Assembly (NCBI GenBank): GCA_948433885.1
Contig: CAOJEC010000010.1
Span: forward strand, 1-35,453
DNA: 35,453 nt
Direction: 5' to 3'
Source of the DNA: an uncultured bacterium
Lineage (GTDB): Bacteria; Bacillota_I; Bacilli_A; RF39; UBA660
Each line of letters opens with the position of its first letter. Position 1 is the first letter of the stretch. Under the pieces are notes generated by a model. It was not told the DNA's origin. It was given only the letters and a program-made list of their open reading frames with translations, and searched no databases. A program made the translations under genes and the position numbers. Positions 24,945 through 31,522 of the stretch are shown here, piece by piece.

Positions 24945-25970
24945 ATGGGCAATGAATTAATTAAAAATGATAATGAAATCAATAATATATTTGATAATAT
25001 TAAAGAACTAGTAATTAGTAGTAGAAATAAAGTATATAGTGCGGTAAATACTGAAATGCTTAATCTATATTGGAATATAGGAAAAGCAATTATGGAAATA
25101 CAACAGGGTGATGAAAGAGCAAGTTATGGTGATGCCGTTTTAGAGAAGCTATCACAAAGACTAACTAATGAATTTGGCAAAGGCTTTTCTAAAAGAAATT
25201 TAGAGAGAATGAGAAAGTTTTATATCTATTTTCCAATTGCGACAACAGTGTCGTCGCAATTAAGCTGGTCGCATTATTTAGAAATATTAAAAATAGAAGA
25301 AGAACCTAAAAGGAATTTTTATATTAAAGAAACTATTAACTCTAAATGGAGTGTTAGAGAACTTCAAAGACAAAGAGATTCATTGCTATATGAAAGATTA
25401 ACTTTATCTGCTGATAAAGACAAAATATTAGAATTATCTGAAAAATGACAAATTTTAAGGACAAGTAAGGATTTAGTAAAAGATCCATTTGTTTTGGAGT
25501 TTTTAGATATAAAAGAAAATACAAATTATCTAGAATCTGATTTAGAAAAAAATATTATAGAACATTTAAAAGAGTTTTTATTGGAACTTGGGAAAGGTTT
25601 TAGTTATGTTGGGAATCAAGTAAGATTAACTTTGGAGGAGGAACATTTTTATCCAGATTTAGTTTTCTATAACAGACTTTTAAAGTGTTTTGTCATAATA
25701 GATTTAAAAATAGGAAAAGTGACACACCAAGATATAGGTCAAATGCAAATGTATGTTAATTATTATGATAGAGAAATAAAGCAAGATGATGAAAATAGAA
25801 CTGTAGGAATATTATTATCAACAAATAAAAATGAAACTATCGTAAAATATACCCTACCGGAGGATAATAAAACGATATTTTCATCAGAATATAAATTACA
25901 TATGCCAACGGAACGAGAATTAATAGAAGCAGTAGAAGAAGAAAAGAAAAATTTTGAGTTAAATGAATAA
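24945..25970 (+). pseudogene. DUF1016 (YhcG-like) PDDEXK nuclease, one in-frame TGA
   Basis: Without one stop codon the reading frame encodes a 341-residue YhcG/DUF1016 protein, close to the family's usual 340-380. The N-terminal domain has YSAVNTEMLNLYWNIGKAI and the conserved LSWSHYLEIL near the middle. The C-terminal PDDEXK nuclease domain includes YVGNQVRLTL, PDLVFYNR and VIIDLKIG. Codon 168 (25446-25448) is TGA where the family motif LS-x-x-G-Q calls for glycine, so a GGA to TGA change is likely. The frame is unchanged on both sides. A TTG at 25494 could restart only the nuclease half. Family members are linked to phage defence and restriction islands. GGAGG precedes the start at 24945. 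Confidence 0.85.
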
Positions 25971-26023
25971 ATCTAATTATGGCGAAATTGCCATATTTAA
26001 ATTTAAAAATAGGAGGAAATAAA

Positions 26024-26566
26024 ATGAGTGAAAATTATATAATAATTCATGGGAGTTTTGGCTCAAAAGATGGTAATTGGTTTCCTTGGTTAAAGAAAGA
26101 ATTAGAGCAAAAAGAAAAGCAGGTCGTAGTTCCACAAATGCCAATTGGTGTTGGCAATCAAAATTTTGAAAACTGGTCTAATGTTTTAAATGAATTAACT
26201 ATAAATGAAAATACTATTATAATTGCACATAGTATTGCACCAATATTCGTATGCAAATATTTAATAACAAATAAGATTAAAGTTAAAAAATTAATATTTG
26301 TATGTGGATTTAATAATTATTTAGGGATTGATTCAGATTTTGATACTGTTAATGAACCTATGTTTATTGACAACTTTACTGATGTTAAAAAATATTGTTC
26401 TGATATAATATGCTATTATTCAGATAATGATCCATACGTTAAATATGATATCGAAAAAGAATTTGCTGATAAACTAACAAATAAACAATATGTTATCAAA
26501 AATGGCGGTCACATAAATGCAGAAACAGGTTATACTAAATTTGAAGAAATACTAAAGGAGATATAA
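26024..26566 (+). CDS. RBBP9/YdeN-type serine hydrolase
   Basis: 180 residues, a small alpha/beta hydrolase. IIIHGSFGS at 6-14 is the oxyanion-side loop, Ser70 in AHSIAP is the nucleophile, Asp136 in SDNDPYV and His163 in NGGHINAETGY complete the triad. This spacing matches S75, D138 and H165 of human RBBP9. The substrate is unknown. The start at 26024 is set by AGGAGG seven bases before it; an earlier in-frame ATG at 25979 has no ribosome site. The gene follows the broken nuclease gene by about 50 bases and the methyltransferase gene begins four bases after its stop, so they are probably co-transcribed. Confidence 0.85.
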   Translation: MSENYIIIHGSFGSKDGNWFPWLKKELEQKEKQVVVPQMPIGVGNQNFENWSNVLNELTINENTIIIAHSIAPIFVCKYLITNKIKVKKLIFVCGFNNYLGIDSDFDTVNEPMFIDNFTDVKKYCSDIICYYSDNDPYVKYDIEKEFADKLTNKQYVIKNGGHINAETGYTKFEEILKEI

Positions 26567-26570
26567 TTTA

Positions 26571-27242
26571 ATGGAAACAAATATAACTTCTTTTGATAAA
26601 AGAAATGGTGTAAAAAAGAATTATGATTTGATAGCAAAACAATATAGTAAAGATTTTGGGACTTTTATTGAAGACTTAGATGTTTACGAAGAATTTGAAA
26701 AATATCTTCCACCAAATGCTAGAATTTTAGATTTGGGTGCTGGCTCTGGAAGAACATATTCTTACTTTAATAAAAGAAATTATAAATACATAGGCTTGGA
26801 TTTCTCTAAAGAAATGAAAGATTGTGCATTTGCAATACATGGTGAATTTCCATATATTTTAGATGATATGACTAATTTAAAAAAATATTTTAATGCTAAT
26901 TCGGTAGATGGTATATTTGCAGTTTATTCTTTATTTCATTTACCAAAAGATGATTTAAAAAAATTATTATCCGATATTTATGATATTTTAAAGGTTAATG
27001 GGATCTTTCTTTTTACATATCAAATTGGATCAGGCGAAGAAATGGCAGATGAACCATATTTAAAAAATAAAGGGGTTAAAGTTTTATATATGAATTATCA
27101 AACAAATGAAGAAATGAAAAATCTTTTAACTCCATATTCATATAAAAAACTTTATAGAAAAGAAAAGATTGAAACATCTGATTCGGCTATTAATAGTAAC
27201 TCTGTCACTACTGCCTTTGTGTTATTGAAAAAAATTAAATAG
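26571..27242 (+). CDS. Class I SAM-dependent methyltransferase
   Basis: 223 residues. Motif I DLGAGSGR is at 54-61, the acidic end of the second strand is Asp77 in GLDFSKEM, and DGIFAVYSLFHLPKDD gives motif IV and the post-IV helix. The Methyltransf_25/11 type acts on small molecules as often as on RNA or protein, so no substrate is assigned. AAGGAG lies before the ATG in the tail of the hydrolase gene, and the pair likely works together or travels together as cargo. It runs convergent to the recombinase-tnpV operon. Confidence 0.88.
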   Translation: METNITSFDKRNGVKKNYDLIAKQYSKDFGTFIEDLDVYEEFEKYLPPNARILDLGAGSGRTYSYFNKRNYKYIGLDFSKEMKDCAFAIHGEFPYILDDMTNLKKYFNANSVDGIFAVYSLFHLPKDDLKKLLSDIYDILKVNGIFLFTYQIGSGEEMADEPYLKNKGVKVLYMNYQTNEEMKNLLTPYSYKKLYRKEKIETSDSAINSNSVTTAFVLLKKIK

Positions 27243-27313
27243 TCCTTTGAAAGGGATGGGAACTTCCCATAATAGAAAACGTGCGGGAGTAGGTTTTCAG
27301 TGCTGGCTAGGAC
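27242..27313. other. Structured, relatively GC-rich 72-base segment (5S-like fragment?)
   Basis: An outer stem GTCCT (27242-27246) and AGGAC (27309-27313) encloses three smaller hairpins. These are CCTTT-G-AAAGG, TGGGAA-C-TTCCCA, and GAAAAC with GTTTTC around a 12-base loop. It is noticeably richer in G and C than everything around it. The strings GGGAGTAGG and TTCCCATA are reminiscent of conserved parts of 5S rRNA, but they occur in the wrong order and spacing for an intact gene. It may be an RNA remnant or a compact structured RNA. Confidence 0.35.
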
Positions 27314-27357
27314 ATAACAATGCATCTGTTTTCACACATTTTTAAGGTTAATTTTAA

Positions 27358-27386
27358 AGGACTGCTTGTTTTGCAGTCCTATTTTC
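27358..27386. terminator. Terminator between convergent methyltransferase and tnpV genes
   Basis: AGGACTGC (27358-27365), a 7-base loop and GCAGTCCT (27373-27380) form an 8-bp stem, followed by ATTTT on the plus strand. The minus strand has TTTAAAATT after the stem, so it may act in both directions. Confidence 0.65.
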
Positions 27387-27738
27387 ATACATAAATTAGT
27401 TCTTTTAAGATAATTTCTTCAGCCATAATTTTATAATTATTCATTAGTCTCACCCATTGAAGTTGGTTATCCATTTTGCTTTTTTCGGATAGTAACTCAT
27501 CAGAATTTTTGTATTGTTCCATTAAAATATTTAATCTATTTTTGGTTTCAATACTGACTGAAACAAGATGATTTGCGAGTTCATTTTGCATTAAAAGTGT
27601 TGTATAAAGTGCTTTATTGTTTTTCTTTAAGTATTGTAATCTTAAATATCCATACTTGTTAATTTTTTCATTGTTTTGTTTTTCTATTGTTAAATTTGGT
27701 AATAAATAATCGCCAACTTTTATATAATTTAATTCCAT
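27385..27738 (-). CDS. tnpV: Transposon-encoded protein TnpV
   Basis: 117 residues matching the TnpV family of Tn4451/Tn4453: KVGDYLLPNL near the N-terminus, a KYGYLRLQYLKKNNKALYTTL block, and the C-terminal QWVRLMNNYKIMAEEIILKELIY. Its biochemical role is not established; in Tn4451 it is not essential for excision by the large recombinase. It is the last gene of a leftward operon that begins with the recombinase. AGAG lies before the ATG at 27738 and only four bases separate it from the preceding gene. It is the clearest marker of the element's family. Confidence 0.88.
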   Translation of the reverse strand: MELNYIKVGDYLLPNLTIEKQNNEKINKYGYLRLQYLKKNNKALYTTLLMQNELANHLVSVSIETKNRLNILMEQYKNSDELLSEKSKMDNQLQWVRLMNNYKIMAEEIILKELIYV

Positions 27739-27742
27739 TTTT

Positions 27743-27985
27743 TCATCTCTCCATTTCTTTATTTTTAATATTTCTTTCGTAAAAATCTACTGTTTTAGTT
27801 TTGTTATTGTATTTAAAATAACCTTGCTCTTTGTTTTTATCTATAACTTTAATTGTAAATCTATCAATTAAATAGACAGCAAACTCACCAATAGATAGTT
27901 GCTTTTTTAGATAATCAAGAACCTTAAATTGTTCTACAGTATCTACTTGATTCTTTAAAATATTTTCTTTTGTTAATTGTCTCAT
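27743..27985 (-). CDS. Small unknown protein of the recombinase operon
   Basis: 80 residues, not recognised. AAAGGAG lies before the ATG at 27985. The sequence has a helical N-terminus (ENILKNQVDTVEQFKVLDYLKKQL) and a beta-rich Lys/Tyr C-terminal half (EQGYFKYNNKTKTVDFYER), without metal or membrane motifs. It sits between another small gene and tnpV. Size and position suggest an accessory protein of the element, such as an excision helper or DNA-binding regulator; nothing in the residues proves either. Confidence 0.7.
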   Translation of the reverse strand: MRQLTKENILKNQVDTVEQFKVLDYLKKQLSIGEFAVYLIDRFTIKVIDKNKEQGYFKYNNKTKTVDFYERNIKNKEMER

Positions 27986-28003
27986 TGCTAACTCCTTTCA
28001 TTT

Positions 28004-28210
28004 TTAATTTGCTTTTACTACTTCTTTTTTTGGAACTAATAATAGAAAATCTTTAGAAACATTCCCTTCAAAATAAGGACTGCCAATTATACCATTTACA
28101 TAAAAATGACTGTGTGCTTTAGCAAAAAAATCATCTACAAACTCACTCGGATATTCATTTCTTGTCATTTTTAAAATAGACAAAACATTATAATCTTTTT
28201 TCTTAATCAA
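28004..28210 (-). CDS. Small unknown protein overlapping the recombinase gene
   Basis: 68 residues, not recognised. It starts with TTG at 28210, overlapping the last eight bases of the recombinase gene, with no separate ribosome site, so it depends on translational coupling. Motifs such as TRNEYPSEFVDDFFAKAHSHFY are well conserved-looking, and the C-terminus is basic. An alternative is that the start is an internal codon and the protein shorter. The position directly after a serine recombinase suggests an accessory role. Confidence 0.55.
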   Translation of the reverse strand: MIKKKDYNVLSILKMTRNEYPSEFVDDFFAKAHSHFYVNGIIGSPYFEGNVSKDFLLLVPKKEVVKAN

Positions 28211-29450
28211 GAGTTATTTTCTTTTTGTTCAGTTTCTCAATTTCCTTTTTGATAACCTCATTTTTATGATTAATCGTTTCAACATCTAGGGTAGAACTTA
28301 AATATAAATCTACTAACTTTTTTTCCTGTAATTTCAACTTTTCAATCGTTTTTTCTATCTCTTTTACATCATTACTTTTTGTAGAATTACAAGTGATAAT
28401 TTCATTATTTGTTCCCATCATAAAGATAGTTAATTCTTCTAAAACTCGTCTTAATTTAACTTCTATTTTCTCGGTATTATAATGAAGTCCATATCCACTA
28501 CAATTATGATTTTTACATCTTAAATGATAATAAACTTTTTGTTTTCCATTTGGATATTTAAAAGATTCTGATGAAGCCATAATACTACCACATATCGGAC
28601 ATTTCACTAATCCTGAAAACAAATGAATAAACTCTCCATAATTTGAGTGCTTATTTTTCACTAATACATTTCGAGTAGCATTCCAAGTAACTTCATCAAT
28701 AATCGGCTCGCAATAGTCTTTTACTCTTAAAATATCTTTTTGCTTTCTTTTGTATTTTCCATATTCAAATATACCAATATAAATAGAATTAGTAAGTATT
28801 TTATAAACTCTATCGGCTCGCCATTTGCCTTGTTTTAAATAAGCATTATTGTCTTGCATAATCGTAGCAATACCTCTAGTAGAGTGTCCTTCTTGGCATA
28901 GTTTAAATATTTCCTTTACAACTTGGGCTTCAATAGGCTCTATTTCTAAATGTCCTGTATCTTTGTTTCTAACATAGCCATAAGGTGCTTTACTGGGATG
29001 GATATGTTCAAGTGCCATTTCCTCCATTGCTCTTTTTGTTCTTGCTCCAATTTCTTTTCTTTCTCTCTGACCAAATACTAAATTCATACCAAATATCATT
29101 TCACCATTAGCAGTAGATACATCATAAGGCTCTAATATTAATTCTATTTTAACATCATGTTCTTCACAATAATTTAAAAGCCAAAAGCCATCATAGTTGT
29201 TTCTGGTAAGTCTATCTACCTTAATAGCAATTAACTTATCAATCTTTTTAGATTTAATATCTGCAAGTAATCTTTGCATTTCTGGTCGCATTAAATCTTT
29301 TCCAGAATGACCTGCATCATTATAAACATCTACGATACTATAATCGTTTTTCTCACAATATTCTTTAATCATACGAAGTTGTGAATCAATAGAGTAACCA
29401 TTATCTCTTTGGTCATCTGTACTTACTCTTACATATACTGCACATCTCAT
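28203..29450 (-). CDS. Serine recombinase (large serine integrase class)
   Basis: 415 residues. The catalytic resolvase domain (about 1-150) begins VYVRVSTDDQ with nucleophile Ser10 and has the usual IAIKVDRLTRN and the GQRERKEIGARTKRAM helix. The recombinase domain (about 155-265) follows with APYGYVRN and KILTNSIYIG. A zinc ribbon uses Cys284, Cys287, Cys312 and Cys317. A coiled-coil stretch runs from about 360 to the end. It would integrate and excise the element by site-specific recombination, making and joining two-base staggered cuts. It is shorter than TnpX (707) and than most integrases (450-600); the coiled coil stops abruptly, so truncation is possible. The ATG at 29450 lies after AGGAG. 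Confidence 0.92.
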   Translation of the reverse strand: MRCAVYVRVSTDDQRDNGYSIDSQLRMIKEYCEKNDYSIVDVYNDAGHSGKDLMRPEMQRLLADIKSKKIDKLIAIKVDRLTRNNYDGFWLLNYCEEHDVKIELILEPYDVSTANGEMIFGMNLVFGQRERKEIGARTKRAMEEMALEHIHPSKAPYGYVRNKDTGHLEIEPIEAQVVKEIFKLCQEGHSTRGIATIMQDNNAYLKQGKWRADRVYKILTNSIYIGIFEYGKYKRKQKDILRVKDYCEPIIDEVTWNATRNVLVKNKHSNYGEFIHLFSGLVKCPICGSIMASSESFKYPNGKQKVYYHLRCKNHNCSGYGLHYNTEKIEVKLRRVLEELTIFMMGTNNEIITCNSTKSNDVKEIEKTIEKLKLQEKKLVDLYLSSTLDVETINHKNEVIKKEIEKLNKKKITLD

Positions 29451-29460
29451 AAAATAATCA

Positions 29461-29637
29461 TCTCCTCACTTGTTTCCTCACTCAAAAGCAAAAAAACAGA
29501 CATCAATTATGAAAAAAGTTAAAATTTTACGCATTTTTTACACTTTTTTCATTAGTTTTCTCACTTAAAGTGGCTTTTACGAAGTCTAATTTGAAAAATT
29601 AGTCCTCTCATCTGTTTCCTCACTAAAACGGAAAAAG
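29461..29637. repeat. Repeated TGTTTCCTCACT sites upstream of the recombinase gene
   Basis: The 12-base core occurs at 29471-29482 and 29613-29624, each preceded by TCCTC and followed by A-rich sequence. A related GTTTTCTCACT is at 29555-29565. A 7-bp palindrome, CTAATTT-GAA-AAATTAG (29586-29602), lies between. The gap 29451-29643 has no gene. They may be binding sites for the element's own regulator or recombinase. Confidence 0.45.
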
Positions 29638-29643
29638 TAAAGT

Positions 29644-29928
29644 CTAAAATTTCAATTTCTTTAAAATTTGGATTAGTTCTGATAATGAATATTTTTGATT
29701 ATGTTCTTTAATATAAAACGGTTTGTTAGATATTTCGTTAATTTTATATTCTAGTATTGTAAGAGTAGTAGGATATGTAATTTGATACTCTGTAGGCTCT
29801 ATAACTTGTAAATTAGTATGTAATAAGTGTTTAACTGTTCCTTTTTTAACTTTGTAGGTGTAATCTTTAATAACTTCCAAAATTTCACTATTTGGCTTTA
29901 ATGTTTCAATCGTTTTAAATTCTAACAT
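29644..29928 (-). CDS. Small unknown protein upstream of the recombinase
   Basis: 94 residues, not recognised. AGGAGG lies nine bases before the ATG at 29928 (a TTG three bases earlier is also possible). The middle has the strand-rich TEYQITYPTTLTILEYKIN and the C-terminus KYSLSELIQILKKLKF is a likely amphipathic helix. It lies directly downstream of small RNA copy 2, whose terminator would sit in its 5' leader, so the RNA could control this gene and the recombinase after it. It may be a regulator of the element. Confidence 0.65.
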   Translation of the reverse strand: MLEFKTIETLKPNSEILEVIKDYTYKVKKGTVKHLLHTNLQVIEPTEYQITYPTTLTILEYKINEISNKPFYIKEHNQKYSLSELIQILKKLKF

Positions 29929-29973
29929 CAAAAAAGTCCTCCTTCCTAGAAAGAGAACTTTAAGTTTTATATA

Positions 29974-30083
29974 AAATAAAAACTCACGAACCTTTTATAG
30001 TCCGTAAGTTGTTTTCAAATGGAGCGACAATAGAGCCTATTTCGAACTCTTGCTCAAAAGTAAGATTGATAAATATCAAATCT
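29974..30083 (-). ncRNA. Small RNA or attenuator, copy 2
   Basis: It shares with copy 1 a 25-base identical block (29967-29991), a 15-base block ending in GTAAGTTGT (plus strand) and CAAATGGAGCGA. The minus-strand hairpin pairs 30000-30010 with 29981-29991, again with two G-U pairs and an 8-base loop, followed by a T tract. The upstream competing arm is present but interrupted (GTTCG at 30047-30043, then TTGT further on). On the minus strand it precedes the gene at 29928 by about 45 bases, the layout of a transcription attenuator. Confidence 0.55.
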
Positions 30084-30089
30084 ATTAAT

Positions 30090-30117
30090 AATATACCACA
30101 AATTATGATAAATTCAA
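30090..30117 (-). promoter_or_regulatory. Promoter for small RNA copy 2
   Basis: On the minus strand TTGAAT (30117-30112) and TATATT (30095-30090) with a 16-base spacer. On the other strand a TGT-TATAAT extended -10 at 30158-30166 probably serves the gene at 30201, so the two promoters are divergent. Confidence 0.45.
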
Positions 30118-30200
30118 TCAATTTAAGTGAAATTCTACTAAAAAATTAAGTATTTAATGTTATAATATTTATTGAAAAAGTTGCTAGAGGTGATTCTAAC

Positions 30201-30962
30201 ATGATAGATACTTATGAATATTATCAAAAGAATATTAATCAAAATAGTTTTTATTATTTTACTTTTAATAATGATATAGAAACATACTTTGTTTTTAATG
30301 AGGATTTTAAATATTATGATGAAAAAGAACTAATAAATAGATTTAAAGTTTTAACATACCCTTCAAATGATTACCCTGAACCAGTTAATATGGAATTTAT
30401 AATGATTTGTTTTTATCTAAATAATGAAAATTACTATATAGAACAATTTCCTAATTTCCTAGAACGACCAACAAATGTTGCAGATTTCTCATTAGAAATA
30501 AGGGAATATATTTTAGCGCAGGGAAATAGCTCTGGAGTGGTTGCTTGGGCTACAAGAAGAAATGTAGCAAATAATTTGAAATTTTCAAAAAAAGATAATA
30601 CAAATATAAAAGTTAGTGACGACTTAAACCAACTATTTAAAAAAATATCAAATAGAAATGCTGATTTTATTTTAATGTCAGAAGATGAAAAGTTAGAAGA
30701 AATTAATAATGTAATAGAAAATATATTAAAAATTAATAATAAATGGGCAGATATTGATTATAAAAATGAATCTTTTGATTTTATTTCAAATGATTTAGTA
30801 ATTAAATACAGAAAATTAATACACTGCTTTAGACATGGCTCTGAAAATTCAATAAAAGAAAGAGAAAAAATTAGTAAAAATCAGAAAGAATTTTTAATTA
30901 ATTATGGCATAACTATATGTGAATTATTGTTGAATGCTATTAGAAATAAAAATGAAAGTTAA
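30201..30962 (+). CDS. Unknown protein opening the three-gene cassette
   Basis: 253 residues, not recognised. GAGGTGA lies before the ATG at 30201 and an extended -10 at 30158-30166. There is no signal peptide or membrane segment. About 110-125 reads AQGNSSGVVAWATRRNV. The C-terminal 60 residues are helical and contain YRKLIHCFRHGSENSIKERE followed by ICELLLNAI. The latter recalls the C-terminal helices of HEPN-like or abortive-infection proteins, but the Arg-His spacing does not fit the usual R-x4-6-H motif, so this is only a hint. The next gene begins 20 bases downstream, so the three genes 30201-33487 form an operon. Confidence 0.75.
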   Translation: MIDTYEYYQKNINQNSFYYFTFNNDIETYFVFNEDFKYYDEKELINRFKVLTYPSNDYPEPVNMEFIMICFYLNNENYYIEQFPNFLERPTNVADFSLEIREYILAQGNSSGVVAWATRRNVANNLKFSKKDNTNIKVSDDLNQLFKKISNRNADFILMSEDEKLEEINNVIENILKINNKWADIDYKNESFDFISNDLVIKYRKLIHCFRHGSENSIKEREKISKNQKEFLINYGITICELLLNAIRNKNES

Positions 30963-30982
30963 GTTATTGAGGTGTGATTCAA

Positions 30983-31507
30983 ATGAAAGTATATATAGTA
31001 AGACATGGACAAGTACCACATAATGCTTTAGGACAGTATAATACAGCAGATGAAGATCTAACTGAATTGGGAATACAACAAGCAGAAGAATTAAAAGATA
31101 AAATTAAAAATTTCCATTTTGATATTGTTATTTCTTCGCCTCTATTGAGGGCAACACATACAGAATATATTCTTACTAATTATGATAGTAGTATAATTAC
31201 AGATGAAAGATTAAGGGAAAGAAGTTGTGGAACGTTAAGTGGACAACCACTTGAAGTTACCAATAGAGAGGAATATTGGAATTATAATAGTAATATCCAA
31301 TATGGAATTAATGAAAATATTCAAGACTTTTTTAAAAGAGTTTATGCTTTTCTAGATGAGTTAAAAACTAAAGATTATAAAAGTGTTTTAATAGTTGCTC
31401 ACAGTGGAGTATCAAAGGCATTTAGTGGCTATTTTGAAGGAATACAAGACGGAAAATTTTTAAATAGAGGATTAAAGAATTGTGAAATTAAGGAGTATGA
31501 ATTATAG
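30983..31507 (+). CDS. Histidine phosphatase superfamily protein
   Basis: 174 residues of the phosphoglycerate-mutase-like branch 1. The phosphorylated His8 is in VRHGQ, Arg56 in SSPLLRATHT, Glu79 in LRERSCG and His140 in IVAHSGVSKAF complete the phosphate pocket. It most likely hydrolyses a phosphomonoester of a small molecule or nucleotide; the mutase reaction is unlikely at this size. The ATG at 30983 is preceded by GAGGTG; an in-frame GTG nine bases earlier overlaps that site. It lies between the unknown gene and the HD-kinase fusion in one operon, suggesting a shared nucleotide or phospho-metabolite pathway. Confidence 0.87.
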   Translation: MKVYIVRHGQVPHNALGQYNTADEDLTELGIQQAEELKDKIKNFHFDIVISSPLLRATHTEYILTNYDSSIITDERLRERSCGTLSGQPLEVTNREEYWNYNSNIQYGINENIQDFFKRVYAFLDELKTKDYKSVLIVAHSGVSKAFSGYFEGIQDGKFLNRGLKNCEIKEYEL

Positions 31508-31522
31508 AGAAGGTTTTAGATA

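Noticed and set aside
25494-25970. An independent nuclease gene starting at TTG
   Set aside because: It is in the same frame as the preceding DUF1016 part, separated by one TGA, and the joined protein matches the family; no ribosome site precedes the TTG.
24945-25970. TGA recoded as tryptophan or glycine
   Set aside because: Several clearly complete genes in the window, such as the phosphoketolase, GH25 and NatB-like genes, end with TGA, so the standard stop meaning holds.
24731-29991. The two repeated RNA elements as transposon end repeats
   Set aside because: The shared blocks are interrupted, include promoters and a terminator, and neighbouring genes of the same element lie outside both; an RNA function explains them better.
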